From: Ascaphus truei
Taxonomy: Eukaryota > Chordata > Amphibia > Anura > Ascaphidae
NCBI GenBank assembly: GCA_036426205.1
Contig: CM071570.1
Coordinates: forward strand, 137,692,356-137,756,355
DNA length: 64,000 nucleotides
Direction: 5' to 3'
Shown here: positions 10,843 to 18,987 of the stretch, piece after piece
Layout of the letters: every line of letters starts with the position of its first letter
Numbering within the stretch: the stretch's first letter is position 1
Made by a program: the position numbers and the translations under genes
Notes under the pieces: model-generated
What the model saw: the letters and a program-made list of their open reading frames with translations, nothing else
Databases searched by the model: none
Told to the model about the DNA's origin: nothing

Positions 10843-11000
10843 TCGGATAGTGTGAGGTAAGGACGCCACTGCGCATGACAAAACTTCACTAGGTCCCGGA
10901 TGAAAATGCAAAAAACTTTATTGGCACAAGGCAAACACCAGGGCTACACCACGATCTCCCCCTCTACGCGTTTCACCCTTAGGAATAGGGCTTCGTCTCC
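10843..11000 (-). mobile_element. 158-bp hammerhead-bearing PLE-end insertion with 17-bp TSD
   Basis: Perfect 17-bp direct repeats flank it (10826-10842 and 11001-11017), which proves a discrete insertion. The insert contains no coding sequence. On the minus strand it carries the PLE-type hammerhead signature with GAA-ACGCGT-A. It is therefore either a drastically truncated PLE or a short non-autonomous relative mobilised by PLE machinery. Confidence 0.8.
10960..10999 (-). ncRNA. hammerhead-like motif, minus strand
   Basis: On the minus strand: GAGACGA (core CUGANGA with the first two bases changed), stem II CCC/GGG with a long loop, GAA, palindrome ACGCGT, then A and GAGGG. It matches the 8406 copy around the palindrome (ACGCGTAGAGGG). 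Confidence 0.45.
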
Positions 11001-11017
11001 TCCAACGTTTATACTGT

Positions 11018-11244
11018 GCCTGAAATAGGAATTATAAGCAGATATATATATATATATATACACAAAGGGGCCCAAGCACGCAAATAGATACAATAGACAA
11101 GGTTAGATTACCTTGATGTTATTTAGACTAGGTTTATGCATCTAGTAAATCATATGTGCTCAGTGTCTGTTTATCTAGAGATTTTGGTGTTGGAGGGGTG
11201 TTAATTAGGGAAGTACCACAGAACATTTCTATCTGTGGGAACGG
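11018..11244. other. unassigned DNA with short TA tract
   Basis: TA repeats lie at 11041-11060. Nothing else is recognisable. Confidence 0.4.
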
Positions 11245-11333
11245 GCTTGAAGAAGGGGCGTCAGAGGCCCCGAAACGTTTGTTGCCCCCCTACTTTTTTC
11301 ACTCTACATTTTTTTAGTGTATTACACGTTTTT
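11245..11333 (+). ncRNA. hammerhead-like PLE end (GAA-ACGT variant)
   Basis: The order is TTGAAGA, a strong stem II (GGGGC/GCCCC), then GAA and ACGT followed by T. The stem III palindrome is the 4-nt ACGT rather than ACGCGT. The T-rich tail to 11333 ends exactly where the chromovirus sliver begins. Confidence 0.4.
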
Positions 11334-11377
11334 CCTTTTGACGACTGTCCAGAGGCCGTTCCTGAAGAAGGGGGTAC
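11334..11377 (+). mobile_element. sliver of chromovirus internal 3' end with polypurine tract
   Basis: These 44 bases match 17425-17469, the internal sequence and polypurine tract directly before the 3' LTR, including GTCCAGAGGCCGTTCC and GAAGAAGGGGGTAC. They sit upstream of the 5' LTR. The LTR at 11378 is thus preceded by the end of another internal region, as in a tandem LTR-internal-LTR-internal-LTR array formed by recombination. Confidence 0.8.
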
Positions 11378-12201
11378 TGTTAGGAATCTGATTTCTCAGC
11401 GCCTTCCGCACAACACACAGACTACCCTCAGGGAGACTCAGGGTGCGCAGCGCAACCTCCGCTTACCTGCCTCCACGGGCCATCAGCTCCTCCGTCGCCA
11501 CACGACCCCTCCCCTCGGTGGCCCCACCGCTCCTCCTCCTTCTCAGTGGCAGGCGCGGGTCCTCTGTCCCGCACGCACACATGTGTCCTCCTCCAACGCT
11601 ACTCGCGTGCACACACAGCTTATAGAGCGCACGCCCAGCATTCTCTCTTCTACTTCCACTCCTGCTGTGAGGCTCCGTCCCCGTACACCGCACGGGTGTA
11701 ATCAGAGTGCTACCAGGGCTCACCTGGGTTGTATCAGCCACACCTATCCAGAGAGGCTCCCTGCAGTCCTCCTGACCTGCCCCCATCCCTGATTGGTCAG
11801 CACAGCCTTATCTAGCATCTCTGAGCCCTCACTCATCGCTCGACATAGTCTCTGTATGGAAGTGTTTGGTGTACTCTCGGTTACTACAGGTTTTGACACA
11901 GCTCGTACGACTACCCCCTTTGGCTCTCGACTTCGGCTCTCCTTGCACTACGTATTCTCTGGCATCCCACGATCACGGCTTGGACTTCAACCTTCCTCAT
12001 CTCTCTGCTCCCTGACCTCAGCAAGGCAATCACTATTCTACTCCTATACCCGGTACCGGCTAGTCTATGTTACTTATATCAGGCCTGGCAACGCTTCACA
12101 CCACACTCCGGACTCGCTCCCTTTGCTGCGGGTGTGTGTATCCCTACTTCCCCCTTCGGCACAGGGGACGGCTCTGGTCTGCGGGCAGCACCGGCGTAAC
12201 A
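11378..12201 (+). repeat. chromovirus 5' LTR
   Basis: It begins TGTTAGGAATCTG and ends GCGTAACA, giving the inverted termini TGTTA/TAACA. Its length is 824 bp. A CTTATCTA word at about 11808 lies 30 bases before GCTCGACATA at 11838, which is the proposed start of the R region because it is complementary to the sequence just after the LTR. ORFs reading through this region (for example 11235-11792) are shadows without protein similarity. Confidence 0.88.
11838..11847 (+). promoter_or_regulatory. proposed R-region start, complementary to the primer site
   Basis: GCTCGACATA is the exact reverse complement of 12203-12212 just after the LTR. In Tf1 and related elements the 5' end of the transcript folds back on such a site and primes minus-strand synthesis. 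Its position about 30 bases after a TATA-like word supports this as a transcript 5' end. Confidence 0.6.
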
Positions 12202-12202
12202 T

Positions 12203-12212
12203 TATGTCGAGC
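12203..12212 (+). promoter_or_regulatory. proposed self-primer binding site overlapping gag ATG
   Basis: TATGTCGAGC follows the LTR end by one base and contains the gag start codon (12204-12206). There is no space for a conventional tRNA primer site before gag. The perfect 10-nt complement at 11838-11847 inside the LTR fits self-priming as in the Tf1/sushi group. Confidence 0.6.
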
Positions 12213-12515
12213 CCACAAGATGCAGACCAGACTGAACTAAGGCAGTTTCTCTCCGATTTGCTTCAGCAAAACCAGGCCATGGCGGATCAAATTGTGGCAT
12301 TAACGCGTCAGGTCATGGTACTCTTGGCCCGAGTACCAGCCGACCCCTCTTCTGGCGTTAACCCCCAGCGCAAAAGCGCAGCAGTTGCTAGCAGCTCTGA
12401 CGTAAAAATTCCGCCTCTCAAACCCTTCACTGGCGAACCGCAAGAATGTAGGGGTTTTCTCAACCATTGTCAGGTGCCGTTCGAAATGGCCCCCCCATCA
12501 CTTCGATACTGGACA
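12204..12515 (+). pseudogene. gag: chromovirus gag, N-terminal part
   Basis: It starts at the ATG two bases after the LTR. It encodes MSSPQDADQTELRQF, an amphipathic QNQAMADQIVALTRQV stretch, a Pro/Ser linker and PFTGEPQECRGFLNHC, which resembles the start of the capsid domain in sushi elements. The frame then hits a stop at 12516-12518, inside the duplicated target site of a PLE insertion. The rest of capsid resumes at about 13136. Confidence 0.85.
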
Positions 12516-12525
12516 TAAGAAGGTA

Positions 12526-13134
12526 AGAGTAAGTTAAACTCACATGTTCCAATAAAAAAACAGGCATGGGAGAGAACCGCCGAAATGCAGAAGGACCCTG
12601 TCTGTGCACAGCTTCACAGCGTATCACTCGCACCTCACGGTTGATATCCGCGTACGTCACTTCCATGGTCGCATCATAGGTGAGTGCGGAAGCACAGTCT
12701 GCCTCTGGAGTCAGCCCCAATGTTGCCAATCCTTCAGCTCTCCGGTTCTCAACGCTAACGCTAACTCTACGTGTTTCGCTAATTGCTTCGTCAGGAGTTA
12801 TTTTTTTGGAACATGTGAGTTTAACTTACTCTTGATACTTTCATTGAATATATTGGTCGAACAGTATGCACTATTGTGGCTTTTTCTTTTCTATGTATAC
12901 CATACTTATCCATTGAGGGTTATCCTGACACTTGTGCATCGCAAGGGCTCCAGTCAGAGAGAGATGGATCTCTGACATGCTTGAAATCACGATAAGTTTT
13001 GTGAGTGCTATTTTTTATAGCTAACAGAGTGATACATTCCAGTATCTACAGTCTACACTATATTTGTTTTATTTTTCTTTCACATGTATCATTGAGCACC
13101 TCTGCGCTCCTCCTCTCCCACAAGCAAAGAAACG
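12526..13134 (-). mobile_element. PLE-end insertion in gag with 10-bp TSD
   Basis: TAAGAAGGTA occurs at 12516-12525 and again at 13135-13144, directly flanking the insert. On the minus strand the insert carries a hammerhead motif (12762-12800). A segment near its left edge (about 12523-12558) is the reverse complement of 12796-12833, the sequence beside the hammerhead. PLE insertions are known to carry a partial, inverted copy of their end at the 5' side. There is no coding sequence, so it is a short truncated or non-autonomous copy of 609 bp. Confidence 0.82.
12762..12800 (-). ncRNA. hammerhead ribozyme motif, best preserved
   Basis: On the minus strand: stem I UAACUC pairs perfectly with GAGUUA (6 bp). 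The core box is CUGACGA, a full match to CUGANGA. Stem II is short (GC/GC with an AAUUA loop), followed by GAA, then ACACGU and A at the cleavage position. The stem III palindrome ACGCGU carries one change (ACACGU). All core residues are present, so this may still cleave as a dimer if the mismatch is tolerated. Confidence 0.7.
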
Positions 13135-13135
13135 T

Positions 13136-13518
13136 AAGAAGGTAGTCTACATTTATAACCTGCTTTCGGGCAGCGCCCTGGCTTGGGCCTCCCCAGCCTG
13201 GGAGCAACATTCTGACCTTACCCAGGATTATCCCGCCTTTAAGGCCGAGTTCCAACAAGTATTCGATTCCCCCACACGCCGGGAGATGGCATCTGTTTCT
13301 CTCCTTCAGATCATGCAAGGGCGACGAATGGTGACGCAGTATGCCGTGGAGTTCAGGACACTCGCAGCCGAGACTAACTGGGGACAGGATGCTGTCGTCT
13401 CTGTATTCTGGCAAGGCCTGGTTGATCCCATCAAGGATGAACTTGCTCGCCAACCCAGGCCAGATCAATTGGACGTTCTCATCGACCTAGCAGCCAGAGT
13501 GGATCAACGCATTCAGGT
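13136..13518 (+). pseudogene. gag: chromovirus gag, capsid part
   Basis: After the insertion the protein continues with KKVVYIYNLLSGSALAWASP and WEQHSDLTQDYPAFKAEF, then the ILQIMQGRRMVTQYAVEFRTLA-like block (about residues 82-104 of the local ORF at 13064). It ends at IDLAARVDQRIQ. ALAWASP-x-W and the YAxEFRTLA block are typical of sushi-type capsid. The capsid breaks off where a GC-rich segment enters at about 13519. Confidence 0.88.
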
Positions 13519-13860
13519 ACTGCTGCGGCCAAGTTTATTCGAGCATTTGCCCGTTCTTGGCCGCAGCAGTAGCCTGGCGCGCGCCCGAGAGTGACGGGCG
13601 CGCGCCGAAGCAGCGGAAGAGCGCCCTCCGATCGGGGCGCTCTCCCTACCGCTGCCGGGTCTGCCGGGTCCCCCGGAACCCCCTGCCGCTGTCCCGCGAT
13701 CGCGGGACACCAGGGCTCCCTCGGGGAGCCCCTGGACGCGCGTGCAGGGGGCGCACGCTCCCGAAGACGCGTGACCGCGCGTCTATGACGCGCGGCACGC
13801 CGAGGGGCGGCCACTAGCAAGCCGGGAAATCTCCCGGCTTGCGGATCTGGCCGCAGTGTG
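13519..13860. mobile_element. GC-rich palindromic insertion in gag
   Basis: About 340 bp of very GC-rich DNA split VDQRIQ from the following SERQRS block. It opens with a 14-bp palindromic pair, CTGCTGCGGCCAAG at 13519-13532 and CTTGGCCGCAGCAG at 13555-13568, around a 22-nt loop. CTGGCCGCAG lies near the right edge, so CTGCGGCCA forms a short terminal inverted repeat. Internal hairpins include CGCGATCGCG and AGCCGGGAAATCTCCCGGCT. GGTA occurs on both sides but a TSD is not certain. The transposon class is not known. Confidence 0.6.
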
Positions 13861-13865
13861 TCGGT

Positions 13866-14126
13866 AGTGTACGCCGCTCCGAGCGTCAGCGCTCTCGTTT
13901 TTCTAATTTCCAAACACCCTTCCTTAGTACTACTGCGGTTACAAGTACCACCACTCCTCTTTGTCCTGATTTGGAGCTACCAGAGCCGATACAACTGGGG
14001 GTACAACGTATCCGCACACCTGTACGGCAATTCCGCCACTCCGGGGGATTGTGTTTCTACTGCGGATCCGCTGAGCACCTGGTTCGGGAATGTCCTCTGC
14101 GGCCAGGAAACCGGAACACCCAGTGA
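13866..14126 (+). pseudogene. gag: chromovirus gag, nucleocapsid CCHC
   Basis: The frame continues with SERQRSRFSN and a Pro/Thr-rich stretch. It reaches a zinc knuckle [14 protein letters not shown] (CX2CX4HX4C) near 14053-14094 and stops at 14124-14126. This frame overlaps the pol frame that begins upstream of 14090. Pol lies one base back (-1), as for elements that make Gag-Pol by -1 frameshifting. Confidence 0.88.
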
Positions 14127-14970
14127 GTACAGAGGGGCTCTCGCTGGGTGTCATGTCTCCTCGCCCCCTCCTTAAGGGAGAATTCCCTAAGAAGCTCACC
14201 ATACCTGTCTCTCTTACGGGCGATAACTTTCATACCTCTACCGCAGAGTTCATTGACTCGGGAGCAGGAGGAAACTTTATGGATCTTGAATTCGCCACGC
14301 TGAACCACATACCCCTCGTGAGGAAGGAGAGCCCCATCGCACTGGTCGGTATAGACGGACGTCCTCTTACCCCAGCATACATCTCCTTAGAGACGGCTCC
14401 TCTCCTTCTGACCTCCCATTCTCACAAGGAGACCCTAGTCCTCAACGCCATCCATGCTCCTGGAACACCCATAACCCTTGGCCTTCCGTGGTTACAGCTA
14501 AACAATCCTCTGATTGATTGGACTTCCTCTTCACCCATCACTTGGAAACCGAGGTCAGACGAAGCATCCCAACTATTGGCTAATACCTCTGTTCCTGAGA
14601 TTACCCTTCCCTCTGTTTACCATCAATTCCGGGACATTTTCAATAAGGTCCAGTCGGATCTTTTGCCCCCTCACAGGACCTATGATTGTCCGATCGATCT
14701 TGTTCCAGGTTACAGTTTGCCTAAATCCAAGACCTACCCCTTATCTCTACCAGAGTCTCAGGCCATGGACGAATATATCCAAGAAAACCTCAAGAAGGGT
14801 TTAATTCGCCCCTCCAACTCCCCAGCAGGGGCTGGATTTTTCTTCGTGAAGAAGAAGGATGGCTCGTTAAGGCCTTGCATTGATTACAGGGGTTTGAATC
14901 GCATCACCGTTAAAAATTGTTACCCCCTTCCCCTCATTACCGAACTCGTTGATAACTACAAGGGGCTAAG
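14090..14970 (+). pseudogene. pol: chromovirus pol, protease and early RT
   Basis: The local ORF is 330 codons. The retropepsin active site D-S-G-A is at residues 56-59 ([13 protein letters not shown]). A GLPWL block follows and then the RT with [37 protein letters not shown] (two adjacent blocks near residues 233-269) and the YPLPLI box. From about 14970 the frame is lost: a short degenerate stretch precedes the RT continuation in another frame at 15010. Confidence 0.9.
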
Positions 14971-15009
14971 ATTTTTTCCAAGTAGGATCTACGTGGAGCC
15001 TATAATCTG

Positions 15010-15215
15010 GTGCACATCAGACAGGGGGACGAATCTAAGACGGCATTCAACACACGTAGCGGCCACTACGAGTATCTTGTAATGCCCTTCGGGTTATATA
15101 ATGCCCCAGCAGTCTTCCAGGACTTTATCAACGACGTTTTTCGTAAGGTACTCAACATTTTTGTAATAGTTTACTTGGATGACATCCTGATTTTTCCCAA
15201 GACCTCCAGGATCAT
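15010..15215 (+). pseudogene. pol: chromovirus pol, RT catalytic block
   Basis: The block has [29 protein letters not shown] in two adjacent motifs, then the active-site box [11 protein letters not shown] with Y55-L56-D57-D58 of the local ORF. After about 15215 the ORF reads out of register until the next block at about 15342. That block picks up the connection domain, so at least one more frameshift lies between them. Confidence 0.9.
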
Positions 15216-15341
15216 ATTCGCCACACCTCCTACGTTCTCTCTCACCTCCGTGAACAACATCTGTACGCCAAGCTGGAGAAGTGCACCTTCCACCAGACCT
15301 CTACCCAATTCCTGGGTTACATCATTTCTGATGAGGGTTTT

Positions 15342-15605
15342 ATGATGGATCCTGGTAAACTTCAGGCAGTGACTGAATGGCCAAGACCCGATACTCTCAA
15401 GGCCATACGCTTTTTGGGGTTCGCGAATTACTATCGCAAGTTTATACGTAATTTTTCTACCATTGTAGCGCCCCTTACAGCTCTTACGAAGAAAGGGGCT
15501 GATCCACCTGCTTGGTCACCTGAGGCTCACTCCACCTTCAAGGTACTCAAGGAAGCATTTGTATCCGCACCTATCCTCCGTCATTCAAACACCAATCTCC
15601 CCCCT
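15342..15605 (+). pseudogene. pol: chromovirus pol, RT connection domain
   Basis: It contains KLQAVTEWPRPDTLKAIRFLGFANYYRKFIRNFS in consecutive blocks (the classic FLGFANYYRKFI motif, residues 23-34), followed by APLTALTKKG and [16 protein letters not shown]. Near 15600 the frame shifts: the expected PFVLEYDAS box is read from 15608. Confidence 0.9.
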
Positions 15606-15607
15606 TC

Positions 15608-15916
15608 GTGTTGGAATACGACGCCTCCGACTGCGGCGCAGGGGCAGTGCTGTCTCAGAGACCTACCGCCCAAGACACGTTACATCCCTGTGCATACTTC
15701 TCCAAGAAATTCTCACCGGCTGAGAGGAATTACGACGTGGGCAACAGGGAGCTCTTGGCTGTGAAGATGGCTCTCCAAGAGTGGAGACATCTCCTGGAGA
15801 GGTCGAAAGAACCGTTTACTATCCTCACGGATCACAAAAACCTTCTCTACATCGAGAACGCCCGACGCCTTGGTCCACGACACGCTCGTTGGTCTCTTTT
15901 TTTTTTCCAGGTTTGA
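15608..15916 (+). pseudogene. pol: chromovirus pol, RNase H
   Basis: RNase H catalytic positions are visible: D in [17 protein letters not shown] in [12 protein letters not shown], and D in [12 protein letters not shown]. The frame breaks near the T-rich run at 15897-15908, an obvious site of slippage, and continues as [13 protein letters not shown] in the next frame. Confidence 0.9.
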
Positions 15917-16640
15917 TTTTCACCTTTCTTATATTCCCGGGACAAAGAACGTAAAGGCGGACACACTTTTCAGACAACATTCCTCTGAGGAGAGACTAGA
16001 GGAGTCCTTGGAGACCAGTCTCCCACAGGAGAGGATTCTCGCCACATCTACCTTCAAGAACCTCGATAAAATTATGCATTCTCAGAGACGCATTCCTAAG
16101 GACTTGGTGGTTCCCGACAGCAAACTCTTCGTACCCCCCAAGTTTGTCCCTGAAGTCCTGACCTGGGGTCACTCTTCGAAATCCGCAGGCCATCCAGGCT
16201 TTAAGAAGACTTTCGACCTTATTGGTCGGAATTTTTGGTGGCCCAAAATATCCCAAGATATTTTGGAATATACCCACGCTTGTCCTATCTGCATGCAGAA
16301 CAAGACACTTCGTCAAAAACTCCAAGGTTTCCTCCTACCTCTTCCAGTCCCCGACCGTCCCTGGTCCCATATTTCTATGGATTTCATCGTGGAGTTACCC
16401 AAGTCCAGAGGAATGAACACAATCTTGGTGGTCGTGGATAGATTCTCTAAGGTGGCTCATTTTATCCCACTTAACGGACTGCCCACCTCTCCCGTGCTCG
16501 CTGATATCTTTACGGATCAAATTTTTCGAATTCATGGGATCCCTTCTTATATTGTTTCTGACAGAGGGTCCCAGTTTGTGTCCAATTTTGGAGAACTTTC
16601 ACTAAGAGATTGGGCATCTCTTCCTCCTTCTCCTCTGTAT
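15906..16640 (+). pseudogene. pol: chromovirus pol, integrase
   Basis: After the RNase H tail (YIPGTKNVKADTLFRQ) comes the HHCC finger: H101 and H108, then C138 and C141 of the local ORF from 15870, with the FWWP box between. The catalytic core has D171 (SMDFIVELPKS) and D231 (VSDRGSQFVS). The third catalytic residue, E of QTERINQSLEKYLR, is read only after a frameshift near 16640. Confidence 0.92.
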
Positions 16641-17060
16641 ATCACCCACAGTCCAATTGACAGACGGAGAGGATTAACCAGTCCCTGGAAAAGTACCTAA
16701 GATGCTTTATATCTGACTCCCAGGATGATTGGACTCAACTCCTCCCTTGGGCGGAGTATGCTGTTAATTCTGCCAAGAATGAAGCCACCCATGAGTCGCC
16801 TTTTTTTTTATTATAAATTATGGGTTTCACCCTCCCTGCTTGCCCATTTCCAACATTCCTTCTGGGGTACCGGCCGTAGACGAACGCATTTCTTCTCTCC
16901 AAACAGCATGGTCCAGGATTCAAACGACCCTTCTCAACTCCTCCCACAGATCTAAACTTCAGGCCGATCGCCGCCGTTGTCCTGCGCCCAGGTACAGGAC
17001 AGGGGATTTGGTATTGCACTCCTCTAAAAATATCCACTTAAAGGTGCCATCCCCAAAATA
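16641..17060 (+). pseudogene. pol: chromovirus pol, integrase C-terminal part
   Basis: Read piecewise: QTERINQSLEKYLR, then WAEYAVNSAKNEATHESPF, then a run of T at 16801-16809 with a likely insertion. A degraded QAD-RRCPAPRYRTGDLVLHSSKNI block follows near 16960-17036. The GDLVLHSSKNI motif marks the integrase C-terminal fold before the chromodomain. Confidence 0.82.
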
Positions 17061-17109
17061 GGCACCTAAATTCCTGGGACCTTTTCCTATTTTAGAACAG
17101 ATCAATCCT

Positions 17110-17433
17110 GTGGCATTTCGCCTCCAGCTACCACACAGTATAAAGATCCCCAATGTTTTTCATGTTTTTCATGTTTCTCTCTTAAAACCTTTCATCTCCA
17201 GTCATTTCTTCCCGGACCAGACTCGCGAGCCGGATCCAGTTACCATCCAAAATAACGAAGAGTATGAGGTTCAATCTCTATTGGATTCCCGCGTGTCCAG
17301 AGGTCAACTCCAGTTCCTGGTACAATGGAAAGGTTTTGGACCCGAGGAGAGGTCTTGGGTTCCTTTAAAGGACATTAACGCTCCGGCTCTTCTTAGAGCC
17401 TTCAGAAGGAGATTTCCGGAGAAACCTTTTTGA
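17110..17433 (+). pseudogene. chromovirus chromodomain
   Basis: A local ORF of 107 codons: a VFHVSLLKPF block links integrase to the chromodomain. That domain spans EEYEVQSLLDSRVSRGQLQF and LVQWKGFGPEERSWVPL to about residue 105. The aromatic/acidic pattern (Y-E-V, V-Q-W-K-G, S-W-V) is that of a Pol chromodomain, which in chromoviruses targets integration to chromatin. VFH is duplicated at the start (FHVFHVS). The stop at 17431-17433 is the natural Pol end. Confidence 0.92.
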
Positions 17434-17469
17434 GGACCGTCCAGAGGCCGTTCCGGAAGAGGGGGGTAC

Positions 17470-17634
17470 TGTTAGGAATCTGATTTCTCAGCGCCTTCCG
17501 CGCAACACACAGACTACCCTCAGGGAGACTCAGGGCGCGCAGCGCAACCTCCGCTTACCTGCCTCCACGGGCCGTCATCTCCTCCGTCGCTGCACGTGTG
17601 TCCTCCTCCAACGCTGATCGCGTGCACACACAGC
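17470..17634 (+). repeat. chromovirus 3' LTR, truncated
   Basis: It starts TGTTAGGAATCTG after the polypurine tract GAAGAGGGGGGTAC. It follows the 5' LTR closely for about 120 bp, lacks about 75 bp present in the 5' LTR after CTCCGTCGC, rejoins, and stops matching after CACACACAGCT at about 17634. Confidence 0.88.
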
Positions 17635-18443
17635 TGCATAGAGATGGAGGATCAAAGTGGAGGATGGAAGTCGAGAGGTTTCGGGCCATTGGGTGAGCGG
17701 GAAGGGCGGAATACCATGCCCAGAGACAAAGACTCCCTGTGGGGGAGCCTCTTTGTTCTCCCAGACTTGGTGGAGCCTACCCATCGGGAGGTAAAGGGTT
17801 AGCCGGGGAAAGCCATTTCTCGTAGGCACGGTTCCCATTGGGAAGTTTGACTTTCCCGCTCACCGCTACCTGAGCCCCTTGATACCCCCCTCGCCTGACG
17901 CATGCAGCAAGCCGAGCCCAAAGCTTCTGACTGGCTGCTGCAGCTACGATCCGTCCTCCGATTGGCTGCCAGTCCCTCTTCCATGTAAAACATAGGACAC
18001 CGATTTCTATTCCTAGACTTGGAAGCGCTGGTGTTTTTCTTCAAAAGTGCTTTGCTTGGAATAGCAAAGCACTGGGCGTTGAGGTGCCTGGAAAGCCTAG
18101 TCTAGCTGAAAACAAGTTCTATAGACGCGACCAAGTTCCAATATCCAACGAAGATCCGGCCAGTGGGGAAAGCCAGGTAGCTCTCCCGAAAAGAGTATTG
18201 TGGTGTTCCTGGACGTGGAGCGGACAGGGTAAGCCTTCTGAAGCAGGCACCAGCACCTAGTGAGGCTAGAAACTCCACCCAGACGCCCAGTAAGCGTGTA
18301 TTACAGTATCTGTAATTTTTGTTTCCTTGTGTGTTTGCTGGTTTTACCAGAATAACCCCTATTTTATTCCACTACCTTGTCCTGCCTAATGAATTGATCC
18401 CCGAAGATTAAAGGTGTTAAAAGTACTGGTCTCCCATGACAAC
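17635..18443 (+). mobile_element. unclassified LTR-like segment
   Basis: It starts exactly where the chromovirus LTR is cut off. It ends with ATTAAAGGTG...ACTGGTCTCCCATGACA. The terminal phrase TGGTCTCCCRTGACA also ends a separate segment at 41195-41210. The direct TG...CA ends and the polyadenylation-like word point to an LTR, but the left edge is not defined. Confidence 0.35.
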
Positions 18444-18987
18444 TACACTTGAAGTTAAGGCTTCTTTTATCTTTCAAATACAGTTGTCCTCCACCACACT
18501 GGAACCTGCTCCAGCACAACATTTTGCTTTTTCCTTAAAATCTGACATCTAATGTCAAAATGTCACTACTTTTAAAATGAGTCTTCATGAATGTCCGCAG
18601 AAAGGTTGTTGGCGTGGCTGACAAATCCGGTTAAAAATGCTCTTTCTGCTTCTCTAGCTTTTATTTCAGTAGCTGGAGGAGGGATATGAGTTTAGCCACT
18701 GTCTTCCCATATGGCTACTTCAAGAGGTTTTAATACTGCATACAGTACACATGGTCCAGTTTCCACTAGGACGGAGTAAGGAAATATAGAATATCTTTCT
18801 TTAACTACTGTAGTATTCACCCTCTTGGGACGAATAAGACAGGTCAGATGGCGGTATCTCTACCAACTTATATACCCAAAAAAGAAAGTGCTTGGGGCAG
18901 GGCCGCCAACAGAATTTTTGGGGCCCAGGACAGACTTGAAGAATGGGGCCCCTGCAAATGTTATGACATAATCACATTCAGTCTACT
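18444..18987. other. unassigned DNA
   Basis: No gene is visible. A short GGGCCGCCAACAG...GGGGCCCAGG segment at 18900-18935 looks like the end of a hAT-type MITE, but no partner end was found. Confidence 0.35.

Larger units (their letters stand above)
11334..17634 (+). mobile_element. Ty3/gypsy chromovirus (sushi-like), degraded
   Basis: Order of parts: LTR, gag with a CCHC knuckle, protease with DSGA, reverse transcriptase with YLDD, RNase H, integrase with an HHCC finger and DD residues, chromodomain, polypurine tract and truncated 3' LTR. The C-terminal chromodomain, the gag motif ALAWASP and the RT-RH-INT order place it in the vertebrate sushi group of Metaviridae chromoviruses. The LTR parts that can be compared differ at about 4 of 120 positions, mostly CpG-type changes. 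Pol is in at least five frame segments, and gag holds two insertions. The element is dead. Confidence 0.92.

Noticed and set aside
11235..11792. 185-codon ORF before gag
   Set aside because: It crosses the PLE end, the internal sliver and the LTR, so cannot be one gene.
13750..13775. GACGCGTGAC as another hammerhead palindrome
   Set aside because: ACGCGT here lacks GAA before it and any CUGANGA or stem II; it is part of the GC-rich insertion.
13479..13913. ORFs on both strands rich in Arg/Ala/Gly/Pro
   Set aside because: Products of the GC-rich palindromic insertion in gag; no similarity to a protein family, and the opposite strands mirror each other.
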